DNA from: Ligustrum vulgare
Taxonomy: Eukaryota; Streptophyta; Magnoliopsida; Lamiales; Oleaceae
Reading direction: 5' to 3'
Assembly: GCA_963555705.1 (NCBI GenBank)
Contig: OY743190.1
Span: 20,715,491-20,779,490 of the forward strand
Length of the DNA stretch: 64,000 bases
The position numbers and the translations under genes are program-made. Positions 53,580 to 62,989 of the stretch are shown in pieces. Positions within the stretch are counted from its first letter, which is position 1. Each line of letters opens with the position of its first letter. Below the pieces are notes generated by a model that worked only from the letters and a program-made list of their open reading frames with translations, did no database searches and had not been told where the DNA came from.

Positions 53580-54056
53580 CTATCTGGCAAAGAACTCAAA
53601 AGCAACAAAGCCTGCAATTCATCTTCTAATTTCATGCCCATAGTAGTCAACTGATTTACAATATTCTGAAAATTGTTCAAGTGCTTTGTCACACCCATGC
53701 CATCTTTGTATTTCATGTTGACCAAGTATCTAATCAGAAAAGACTTCCCTAGGTGCAGTCTTCTTCTCAAACATAGACTCAAATTTCGACAAAAATTTCT
53801 GTACATTAGTCTCTTGTGCAACATGATGAAACACACTGTTATCCACCCACCGTCTTATAGTTATGATAGTCTTTCTATTCTGTTTGGTCCAATCATTGTC
53901 TGACATATCTTTCGGTTTAGCCATGTCACCTTCAACGGGGTAATGCAGATCCTTGCAATAAAGGATATCCTCCATCCTAGGCTTCCAAGTTACCCAATTA
54001 TGATTAGTGAGTCTAATCATAGCACAACCAACCAGATCTTCCATTTTAATCCACAC
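53576..54056 (-). pseudogene. Copia A gag (UBN2-type)
   Basis: Minus-strand frames 54056-53730 and 53836-53576 join by a one-base frameshift. The start reads MWIKMEDLVGCAMIRLTNHN, then WVTWKPRMEDILYCKDLHYP and NDWTKQNRKTIITIRRWVDN, then LVNMKYKDGMGVTKHLNNFQ and LLSSLPDS. This is the copia gag fold with a W-x-x-W start and the LLxSLPxS end. Its ATG lies ~25 bases after the 5' LTR, near a weak primer-binding site (minus-strand GTAGTATCAAACAC). Confidence 0.8.
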
Positions 54057-54080
54057 AATCCAATCTGTGTTTGATACTAC

Positions 54081-54450
54081 TGTTGGGAAATCGGACTACA
54101 AAAATAGAATTGCCAAAACAAGTAGCAACGCCAAATATTTCCCCCAAACTCCATGTGATTAAAATAGGAAATCAACAACTCAATCCAAGCCAAGCCAAAA
54201 CCACAAACAATAGAATATCGAAATTATAAATGACAACACAATATCACCATTAATTATATAACGTCGTAAAACCCTCCAATGAGAAGGAAAAATAGACGGG
54301 CAAACCGGCAATTCCACTATTACCAAATAATATGAATACAATATTTCTTCTCTAGATTTTTGCACTAAATCAAGAGGTAACCTAATACACACCTTCAGGA
54401 ATTAATCTTGACAACCACAATAGATATCATCTAATACAATATATGGAACC

Positions 54451-54481
<31 letters not shown>

Positions 54482-54886
54482 AATGAAGATTAAGTAGGCA
54501 CCTAAACCATTCTAGGATAATATTTAGAGAAACCCAACATTGAAGAAGAAGAATACATCAATAACAACACTTTCTTCCACAAAACATAACAAGATAAATG
54601 CACCTTTTTCACTCCAAAGTTGTATGCGTGCACGTATTATTTTCGCCAGAAAAATGAGAGAACCAGTGGCTTCTGCATAAAAATGTTCCCAACCTCTGTC
54701 AATAATAATAAAAAAATGTTCCCCCAACAAGTGCACTGCCTTTTTGGTCTCCAATTTAATAAGGTTAGGCATTGTCTTATTTCAAATTGCTCCACTTTTT
54801 CGTCCACCTTTCAAATTAATATTGGAAATGGGCTGGACATTTAATATTTAAATTAAGATGGGCTCAAAATACTTTTAAGCCCAACA
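54081..54886 (-). repeat. Copia A 5' LTR (intact)
   Basis: 806 bp, TGTTGGGAAATCGGACTACA to TTTTAAGCCCAACA. It contains the uninterrupted AGAATACATC site used by chromovirus B in the other LTR, and a CAA microsatellite (54452-54481) longer than in the left LTR. Confidence 0.9.
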
Positions 54887-56269
54887 GTGTCTTTGAGAAG
54901 TTCTCTCTCTATGTGTGTGTGTGTAGGAGATGTGGTCAGCAAATGGTCTTGAAAGAGAGGACATTTGGGGGCAGAGTTAAGTAATGGTTTTTTTTTCCAG
55001 GTTGACTTTATAAATGGGTTTCTTGAGCTCAGCTCAGAACATGTTATATAGGTTTACTGGGCTTTTTATTCTATAGAATAGCCATGAGTAAATTAAAGGG
55101 AAAATTACATAAAACCTTGTGTTTCAAAAGATGTAATTCAAAAATCATGTGAAGGAAGTCTTTTTTTTTTTTTTTTTAAATTTAGGTGTTAATTCTATTA
55201 ATTAAGTAATTAATATAAAATTAAAAAATTAAAATACCCTATTCCTCTCATTTTTCATTCCCAACTGACCCCCAACACCTGATCGAACCAGCAGACAGAG
55301 AAGAAGTGGCAGTAGCGGCTATGCCGGTGGTGCTGATGTGCATATGGGCAGCGCAGTTGCGCTGGAGTTTACGCAAAGCAACGACCAGTATATCGGTTGA
55401 TGTTACCTCCGACCAGAGATTGAGCGAGGCAGCAGCAGCCAACAGATTTGGTGATGGTGTTGCCGGTCAGAGGTTGTGCGAAGCAACATCCAGTAGATCT
55501 ATTGATAGCGCTATCGATCGGAGGTTGCGCAAAGTAGCAGTACCACCACCCGCTTTGTCATTCACCTAGTCCATCCCCTTTGCCTTCACCTCCTATGTGA
55601 AGGGATCTGGATAAGATTACTGCTATGGATGGCGATGATTGTGACTTTGACGCTAATCATTGTGTAGGATTGAGGCGCGGCCGACCTATTGGACAAGAAG
55701 CTGAACCTGAAGGTTGTAACGACCGTATTTTTGAGGGAGAAAGTCCCATTGACCATGAAGACATTTGTATTCTGAGTTTTTCAAATTAGCCTGATGTTAT
55801 GAATGATGTTAGTTCACATGGCAACTCAATTCATGTTACTCAAGAAAGGAAGCATTGTTAACAGAGCGATGTGGATATGATTTGGGTTTCTATGGTAGTT
55901 GTGGCCCTGGTTTTGGTGAAGGAGATGGATAAATTAATTGTAAGGATGACAGTGTTGGTATTTTTGTTTTGTTTCCATAGAGTATGTTAGGAAGTGTGGA
56001 TTTCGACGGTGGTGATAATTTGCATAGGCAATGGAGGGTGCATTTTTCTTGTGGTGTATTTTGTGTGTTTATGGTGGTGACTGAGTTTTTTTCCATAACG
56101 GCGAGATATGGTGGTGGTTGGAGACCTTGGGGTGGCAAATGTGCACTAACGGAGACAGCAGCAATGGTGGTGGAGAGTGGGTGGCAGCTGGGTGGGGGAG
56201 GAAAATGGTAGGTTGGGAAGGGCCAGGTGGTGGACTGGGGGTGAGTGACTGGTTGTGACAATTTATGGA
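54887..56269. other. Unrecognised flank with small coding-like patches
   Basis: Begins with GTGTC, the right TSD of copia A. An 87-codon plus-strand frame (55306-55569, AQLRWSLRKATTSISVDV) coincides with a 63-bp repeat and has no known motif. Another stretch (55624-55790) reads MDGDDCDFDANHCVGLRRGR in sense and may be a gene or TE fragment. I cannot assign either. Confidence 0.35.
55370..55545 (+). repeat. Three imperfect ~63-bp tandem units
   Basis: Each unit ends in a variant of GACCAGAGATTGAGCGAGGC (also GGTCAGAGGTTGTGCGAAGC and GATCGGAGGTTGCGCAAAGT), preceded by GATGTTACC, GGTGTTGCC or AGCGCTATC. All are multiples of three in length, so the frame stays open. Confidence 0.7.
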
Positions 56270-57310
56270 TGACACTGGTGACCGATTATTAGGTAATTTT
56301 GACCAAAGTATTGATTACTTGTAACTTTGTGAGACGGTGCTTGACTTTGTTTGGCGATTGTGACTTTGTGCGACTCGTGATAGTGTGGGGGTGAGGTGGG
56401 TGACTTGAATAGTGTGTGAAAAATAATAGGTAATTGTGACCAAAATATTGACTAATTATGACTTTGTGCTACTTGTGACGAGTATGGAATGTAATCAATT
56501 GTTATGTAATTTTGACAAAAAATATTAACTAATTGTGACCAAGAAAAAAGTAACTTGTGATAAATAAATAAGTAATATATGACCAATTATTATTTAATTG
56601 TGAAAAAAAATATTGATTAATCGTGACCAAAAAAGAGTAATTTGTGACCAATAAATAAATAATATGTGACCGATTATGGATAATTGTGACTAATTGTTAG
56701 TTAATTGTGACTTTATGTGACCGAATTGTAACATAGTGTGACCGAATTGTGACCTTATGTGATCAAATTATAACTTTGTGTGACCTGACTGTAACAAACT
56801 GTGACATGTGCTATCAAATGCGACTTTGTGTGACTTTATGTGACCTCATGTGATCGAACCGTGACCTTATGTGATCGAACCGTGACTTTATGTAAGCGAA
56901 TTGTGATCTCGTGTGACTGGACTGCGACCTTGTATGACCAAACTGTGACCTTGTGTGACCAACTGTGACTTTGTGTGACCTAACTGTGACTTTGTGTGAT
57001 GGAACTGTGACCTTGTGTGATCAACTGTGAATTTTTGTGACCAACTGTGATTTGGTGTGACCATTGGATGAGGACGTGATGTGACCTACAATTGTGTCAA
57101 ATATGACTATGTGTGACCGAACTGTGACTTTGTAAGAACGAAGTGTGACTTTATGTGATCGACCTATGACCTCGTGTGATCTAACTGTGACCTCATTTGA
57201 CCTAAACTGTGACCTAACTGTGACCTTGTTTGACCAAACTGTGACTTTGTGTGACCGAACTTTGACCTTGTGTGACTTAACTGCGATCTCGTGTCAACTT
57301 ACGTGACTGA
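56270..57310 (+). repeat. ~20-bp TGTGACC minisatellite
   Basis: About 1 kb of degenerate head-to-tail units of AACTGTGACCTTGTGTGACC type, 18-22 bp each. Units are most regular at 56700-57290. Variation between units is high, so the array is old. It passes directly into the G-rich array. Confidence 0.85.
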
Positions 57311-58640
57311 CTGTGATTTTGGGGGTGGGGATGGTGGGGTAGAGGTCGGGTGGGACTAGAAAAAGTAGAAGAAATCATTTTTTGTGGTGAAGTAGGGTCG
57401 GGGTGGGTGGGTGGGTTGGTGGGGTGGGGTCGAGGTTGGAAAAGTAGAAGAAAAAATCATTTTTTTGTGGGTGGGGGTAGGGTAGGGTGGGGTGGGGTGG
57501 GGTGGGTCAAGGTGGGAAAAAGTAGAAGAAAAAAATCATTTTTTGGAGTGGGGTGGGTGGGGTCTAGGTTGGGTTGGGGGTTGGAAAAAGTAGAAGAAAA
57601 TAATCATTTTTTGGGTGGGATAGGGTGGGTTGAGATGAGGTGGTTGGGGTGAAGTGTGAAAAAATAGAAGAAAAATAATTTTTGATGGGGTATGGTGGGT
57701 GGTCGGGCGCGGTGCGGTGTGATGGGATGGGGTGGTTGGGGGGAAGTGTGAAAAAATAGAAGAAAAATCATTTTTGGGTGGAGTGGGGGTGGTTGGATGG
57801 GGTGTAAAACATAGAAGAAAAATTATTTTTGGATGGGGTATGGTGAGATAGGATGGGGTGGTTGAGGTGAAGTGTGAAAAAATAGAAGAAAAATCATTTT
57901 TGGGTGGGGTGGGTTGTGGTGGGATTGTTAGGGTGAGGTTTGAAAATATAGAAGAAAAATCATATTTGGATGGGGTGGGTGGGTGACGAGGTAGGGGAGG
58001 GGCGGGGTGGGTAGGGGTGTGGAAAATTAGGAGAAACAAATTAATTTTGGGTGGGGTGGGGTTGGGGATGGGTGGCGGGGTAGGGTCTGGGTGAGTCATG
58101 GAAAAGTAGTAAAAAAATCATTTTGGATGAGGTGGGTTGTGGTAGGGTCTAGGGCGAGGCTGTGGGGAAGTCGAAAATTAGAAGGAAAAAAATTAATTTT
58201 GGGTGAGGTGGGTGGGGTTGGGGTAGGGTCTGAGCGAGTTATGAAAAGTAGTAGAAAAAAATCATTTTGGGTGAGGTGAGGGTGGGGTGAGACTAGGGGT
58301 GGGTGGGTGGGTGGGTTGGGTTTGGGGAGGAGTGGGGTGGGGTGGGACGGGTGGTGGGTGGGATGGGACGGGTGGGTGGGTGAGATGATAAAAAAATAGA
58401 AGTAAAATTATTCTTGTGGGGTGGTGGGGTGGGTGAGTGGGGGTGGGGTGGGTGAGGTGGTGTCGGGGTGGTGGTGAGATTGGAAAAGTAGAAGGAAAAA
58501 AGTCATTTTTTGAGTTGAGGTGGGGTCGTGGGTGGGTGGGTGGGTTTGTTGCCGAGGTGGGGTGGGGCGAGTGCGGGGTTTGGTTTGGTTGGGTTGGGTT
58601 GGGTTGGGATGGATTGGTTGTGGATTCGATATTGTTTTGA
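57311..58640 (+). repeat. G-rich ~75-bp tandem array (G-quadruplex-prone)
   Basis: About 15 units, each a G-run block (GGGGTGGGGTGGG and variants) followed by GAAAAAGTAGAAGAAAAATC and ATTTTTGG. The plus strand is strongly G over C throughout. Runs such as GGGTGGGTGGGTGGG (58300-58312 and elsewhere) meet the G3-N1-7 quadruplex pattern many times. The minus-strand Pro-rich 187-codon frame (57536-58099) is a by-product of the repeat. Confidence 0.85.
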
Positions 58641-58806
58641 TTTTATTATGTAATATTATATAAGTTTTAATTTAATATAGATGATAATTATTATAATATT
58701 ATATTAATTAATTAACTAATTAACACCTAATTTTTTTAAAAAAACTTAAGTTTGTTATGTTTAAAAAGTGAAAGTTTTAGTTGTATAGTTTTGTACTTTT
58801 CCCTAA

Positions 58807-59806
58807 ATTAAACCAATGCTCACTGAACTTTGGTGATGGTTACTACTTGCTCACTAAACTTTAAATGGTTACCGGATGCTCATCGAACTACTTATTTATT
58901 TATCCAATGCTCACCGAACCTGGTTTCACTTGTACACTTAGGCAATATGGCCACATGACGTGAAAAAAAAATGACATGGCAATTAGAATTTGTAATTTAT
59001 TTCCAATTCATCATCTTCTCCAAATTTCCTTCCTCCCATTTTCATCTAACCATACTAGATTTCGAATTCAAGACAACAATCTTAATTGGTCTATGCCATT
59101 TGAGTTTGGCTTCTTGCCCAACCTCACATTCCCTGGCATCAGCAAGAACAATTTTTCTGGTCCAATTCCGAAGTATTTAGGCATTGCGGCTAAGTTGGAG
59201 TTTTTGAACATATCAAAAAATTCATTCAACACTGAATTGCTGATAATATTTGGAATGCACAAAGTTTACAAATTTTAATTGCCAATTTTCCTAGCCTGAG
59301 AGGAAAAATCTTTTATTTCATTGGGTGTCAAAACTTTTACAGAATCGAACTAGATGGGAACAACCTCAGCGGGAGCATTCCGTGGAACATTGGAGATTGT
59401 GAAAAACTCCCTGAGAGGAACCATTCCATGCATGGGAGATTTCCACTCTTCCTTCCATCACAGATATCGATTTATCCTCTAATTTTCTAATCGGAGCCAT
59501 TCTTTCGAATTTCACAGATTCTTTATTTTATTTTTTTTATTGTCGAAATCTGGTATGGTTAGATGAAAATGGGAGGAAGGAAATTTGGGGAAGATGATGA
59601 GTTGGAAATAAATTACAAATTCTAATTGCTATGTCAATTTTTTTACACCCCACGTGGATATATTGCCTAAGTGTACAAGTGAAACTAGGATCGGTGAGCA
59701 TTGGATAAATAAATAAGTAGTTCGATGAGCAATCGATAACCATTTAAAGTTTAGTGAGCAAATTTAAATCATAAACAAAGTTCAATGAGCATTGATTTAA
59801 TTTTCT
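58807..59806. mobile_element. Long-TIR element with captured LRR gene fragment
   Basis: The left arm 58807-59064 and right arm 59543-59806 are inverted copies (~258 bp, high identity). Shared blocks include CAATGCTCACTGAACTTT/CAATGCTCATTGAACTTT, TTGTACACTTAGGCAATAT and TTCCTTCCTCCCATTTTCAT. The central 480 bp carry an LRR receptor-kinase-like fragment. There is no transposase, and outer flanks show no clear TSD, so the superfamily (MULE or Foldback type) is open. Confidence 0.7.
59065..59542 (+). pseudogene. Captured LRR receptor-kinase fragment
   Basis: Broken frames read GFLPNLTFPGISKNNFSGPI, LGIAAKLEFLNISKNSFN, then IELDGNNLSGSIPWNIGDCE and, after a small deletion, WEISTLPSITDIDLSSNFLI with SNFTD. 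These are leucine-rich repeats of plant receptor kinases. The GSIPWxIGxCEKL and WEISTLPSI blocks remind me of TDR/PXY-type receptors, but the subfamily is a guess. There is no kinase domain. It lies between the inverted arms of the element. Confidence 0.7.
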
Positions 59807-60374
59807 CCAGTAGGTCACCTTCCTTCCGCCCACACAGTCAGTCAGTCTCTTGTCTTGCCCGATTCTGTCCCAGTCCGACTGCTTCCTCTCTTCCACCGCA
59901 CCTCTGCCGAAGCGCCGTCTCTAGGGCTAGCAGCACCGGCGCCAGCCTCTTCGGCCTTCGCCCTTCGAAGTTGTGACTGCGACGCAGCGACTGTCTTCGC
60001 CGTTCGTTACTGCAGCTACTGCCTTCTGCTTCTCTTTCCAACCAGCCTGAATTCGGTCTTCTACGCCACTGGGTGCCAGGTAGGTCGCCTCTTCTTCAGT
60101 TCTCCTCTATTGTAGCATTTTCAGTGTGTTTCCCCTATATTCCCCTTAGTTGAAAGTTGAATGAATTGCGAATTGTGAAGTGAGATTTCTTGATTATTGA
60201 AATTGTGATTTGGTGATTTTGCATCATCATTAGGCAATATTGAATTTGTGATTTGTCGATTTTGCATCATCAGTGAGACAGTGACTGTGATTCAGTAGGA
60301 AAAATTTAATTTGTGATTTGGTGATTATTGAATTTATTGATTTAGTAGGCAATATTGAATGGATAAATCTATTT
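59807..60374 (+). other. GC-rich patch and degenerate repeats, origin unclear
   Basis: 59830-60085 is GC-rich and C/T-rich and ends GGTGCCAG|GTAGGT, a good splice donor. It could be the first exon of the TTC5-like gene or the 5' part of a hAT element whose right end is at 60664. 60140-60360 holds repeats of GTGATTTGGTGATTTTGCAT type. An 86-codon frame (59855-60115) has no known motif. Confidence 0.3.
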
Positions 60375-60500
60375 GTACTTACTCTCCATACTTATTCTCC
60401 ATGACAAACTGAGTTACTCCCCCTCACATGGAGGGCCCACACATCTCTGGGCCCCACTCCATGTGAGGGTGAGTAACCCAGTTTGTCATCCAGTAAGTAC
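60375..60500. mobile_element. MITE-like foldback
   Basis: Inverted arms: GTACTTACT...ATGACAAACTGAGTTACT on the left and, reverse-complemented, GTACTTACTGGATGACAAAC on the right, then CCCTCACATGGAG in both. 126 bp in all, with a short GC-rich loop (GGGCCC). The left arm has an extra 13-bp insertion near CTCCATACTTATT. No TSD was confirmed. Confidence 0.6.
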
Positions 60501-60569
60501 ACGTAGCAAAACCCTAGTTACTGAGTCTAATATTTTCATATTAAAGTAATGTACGCCAAAAACATTTCC

Positions 60570-60664
60570 GGAGCGCTGCCCTTGAACCCCTGGGAGGGGG
60601 GCACGTCCCGTCCAACCCCACTCTAAGTTCAGTGTTGCCCCCGCAACATTTAATTCTTGGCTCC
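60570..60664 (+). mobile_element. hAT right-end fragment
   Basis: Ends CTTGGCTCCGCCACTG, i.e. the typical plant hAT terminus CAGTGGCGGAGCCAAG in reverse complement, preceded by GTTGCCCCCGCAACATTTAA. The matching left end was not found, so it is truncated. It belongs to a different subfamily than 9298-10589. Confidence 0.55.
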
Positions 60665-60840
60665 GCCACTGTGTACAAGAACTTAAATGTAACTGTAAAT
60701 CAGAGTTCTCTTACAATTGTCAATATATGGGTGGATGATTTGGCAACCACATGGCGTAACATTTCAAATTGGGCTGAATTTAATTGCCACGTCAGAAAAT
60801 CATCTTCCATGTAGGTAGATATAATAACGGAAAATGTTTG

Positions 60841-61008
60841 GTGAATAACAGGGTGCAATTGAATAAAGTTCAATAGCCAGCGAATAGGATTTTAAAGTCC
60901 GTGAATAACAGGGTGCAATTGAATAAAGTTCAATGGCAAGCGAAAAGGATTGTGAAGTTCGGTGAGTAAGTGGTGACACACACAAAGTTCTGTGGCCAAT
61001 GAAATATT
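60841..61008 (+). repeat. 60-bp tandem repeat upstream of TTC5-like start
   Basis: 60841-60900 and 60901-60960 are two 60-bp copies (GTGAATAACAGGGTGCAATT shared exactly; six to seven differences). A third, worn copy follows to about 61008. The array ends ~35 bases before the ATG at 61042, so it probably lies in the leader or core promoter. Confidence 0.8.
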
Positions 61009-61041
61009 TAATTCATGCTGAGTTGATAATCGGCGACAAAA

Positions 61042-61825
61042 ATGACCAGTGAAACAAAAGGAAAAGCAGAAGATTTGTTTGCAAAGGCATCCAAAGCTGC
61101 GGATGAGCTCTACAACATTCGGGAAACTTATTTTCCGCCAAACCCAGATGATAAAACCTCCAAACTTACAACAGAATCAACTATTGCTCTCCAACTGCTT
61201 GATTTAATTCCTCCAGGTATAATTACATTTAACCATTTTTTAATATAATTGGTGTTTATATACATCGATTTATTTATTAATGTTGCAGAGAACAGGAAAT
61301 TGCCAAAGCAGAGAGCAACTTATGAGTATTTGAGAGGAAAAATATTGGATGTGTTTCCTGAGTATAAGAAAGAGGCAGAAGATCATCTCTCTAAAGCTGT
61401 AAGTCAAGAAAATTAAGTTTGTGGGGGGTTTTTTGTGGGTATAAATTAATTGATTTTTCTTTGATTTTTTTTTTTTTTTTTAAGTTATTTTATTGTCTGT
61501 AATTTTTATGTGTTATTTTTCTGTAAAGGTGAAGTTGAATCCATCACTTGTAGATGCTTGGTTAAGTTTGGGAAATTGCATTTGGAAGAAGGGGGATTTA
61601 GCTTCGGCAAAGAATTGTTATACACTTGCCTTAAGCAAGGTATGTATCATGGTTAGGGTTATTTCTTGAATGAAAAAAGAAAGAGGAGTGGACACGATTA
61701 AATTGTGTAGTTGTGTAAAGTTTTGGTGATTGCTGATGGATGCATGATTTCTTACTATGTTGAATAGGGCCCGAATAAAAGGATACTTTCTCAATTATCA
61801 ATGCTTGAAAGAAGAATGGCTCAAG
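61042..61825 (+). CDS. TTC5: TTC5-like tetratricopeptide repeat protein, 5' exons
   Basis: Four exons with consistent phases: 61042-61216, 61289-61398, 61529-61639 and 61768-61825, the gene continuing beyond 64000. The product starts MTSETKGKAEDLFAKASKAA, then RATYEYLRGKILDVFPEYKK, LSKAVKLNPSLVDAWLSLGN and CIWKKGDLASAKNCYTLALS, and reaches MLERRMAQG. This matches the N-terminal TPR part of plant homologues of TTC5, a stress-response cofactor in animals; the plant role is not known to me. Introns 1-3 are GT-AG. Intron 4 appears to start with GC (CAAG|GCAAGA). No stops or frameshifts occur, unlike all nearby TE genes. The next exon was not found before the window end. Confidence 0.8.
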
Positions 61826-62989
61826 GCAAGAGTAAAGTTGTTTTCCTGCTATTTTTCTGTTTCTGCACATACTACATATTATTTTATGGCATTGATGAAT
61901 CATGACAGGACTAGTCTATCACAGAATCTCATTTGACAAGATAATTTAGCATCCGTTTGGTAAACCAAGTAAATTGGTTTATAAACTATACAATTTTTCA
62001 AACCACTTTTAACCACACACATTTTCTCTATCCAAATTTTAACCTCTACTTTTTACCTCCAAAACATAAATAAACTAGTTTATAAACCAAATAGTGTTAC
62101 TAAACAAACTTTTAGCTCATGTTTGTTAAAAAGTTTTTGTTTAAAAACATGTTTTTTTTATGTTTTCTAGGTAAAATGTGTTGTTGAAAAATAGAGAGAA
62201 AATGTGTGTGATTAAAAAGTGATTTAGGGAATTGTGTAGGAAAAAAATATGTTTAAAAACATGTTTGCTAAACGGAGGCTTAATTTTGGATTTTGAGAAT
62301 TGCATGATTTGTTTGAAAGGCATGTTATCATCTGAGCAGTACAACACTAATGAAAATCTAACCTTTATTCCAAATAAACTTGGTAGCTAGTAGTTATATT
62401 AATCATTTTTTGTTATTGCATTTGATCTAATGTTACATTCAATAAACCCCCCTTGAAATATATTCTTTTGCAGCTAATTTATCTCTTGATATATATATTA
62501 AGATGGATTTCTATGCAACTGATAAAGTTTCCATAATTCATTCAAAAGCCATATTTCTCCTCATTTGCCGATAACAAGTCATAGGTCTCATTCTAAAATC
62601 GCGCCTTATTCTAGTTGCAAAAGTTAAAATCTTCTGTGTACTCCATATATTACTTATGTTCCCTTTGCTTATATAATCGTTAAAATCTCCTCGAATAAAG
62701 TTAGTTATCTTAATGAGGGATCATTCAAATCAACTAATTTGTTGCATCCCTATACAATTTCTCTGTTACCTTAAGTTAAACTTATTTTAGAGCACACAAG
62801 TTAATAGCATTAATTGGCTCTTCTTCTAGAAACTTGATTCAACATTTCTTCATGCAACTTTTCTCTTTATTCTTTCTCATGTACCAATTTTTATATGTCA
62901 TAGTCCCTCCCTCCCTTACCTTCTCTTATGCTTATTTCACCTCGTGTGCGTGATGTTCGCTTTCCTGCAAGTTTTCTGGCATTCCTAGC
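61826..62989 (+). other. TTC5-like intron 4, first part
   Basis: Starts GCAAGA, a known minor donor type. AT-rich intron sequence follows. A local inverted similarity (TAGCATCCGTTTGGTAAACC near 61948, GTTTGCTAAACGGAGGCTTA near 62262) marks a ~330-bp MITE-like foldback at about 61945-62282. I see no coding exon. Confidence 0.5.
61945..62282. mobile_element. Possible MITE in TTC5-like intron 4
   Basis: The left end TTTAGCATCCGTTTGGTAAA and the right end, whose reverse complement is TAAGCCTCCGTTTAGCAAAC, are similar inverted termini. Inner parts share AAACATGTTTTT/AAACTTTTAGC-type runs. Flanking TTA/TAA is present on both sides, but a TSD is not certain. Confidence 0.4.

Larger units (their letters stand above)
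21783..54886 (-). mobile_element. Ty1/copia retrotransposon A (host of nested stack)
   Basis: A minus-strand copia of about 6.8 kb before interruption, now spread over 33 kb. Its right (5') LTR is 54081-54886; its left (3') LTR is 21783-22239 joined to 45815-46153. Termini are TGTTGGGAAATC (left copy AGTTGGG) and CCCAACA. Flanks GTGCC and GTGTC are a diverged 5-bp TSD. A purine tract (minus-strand GGAGGGAGAGAT) lies at 46154-46165. Gag, protease, integrase, RT and RNase H follow from right to left. It contains chromovirus B, element F and Helitron-like G, and is inactive. Confidence 0.85.

Noticed and set aside
55890..56275. 123-codon minus-strand Pro/Ser-rich frame and overlapping frames
   Set aside because: Composition follows a G/T-rich plus strand running into the minisatellite; no motif or splice support.
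57536..58099. 187-codon minus-strand Pro-rich frame
   Set aside because: It reads through the G-rich tandem array on its C-rich strand. Openness follows from repeat composition; there is no start context or domain.
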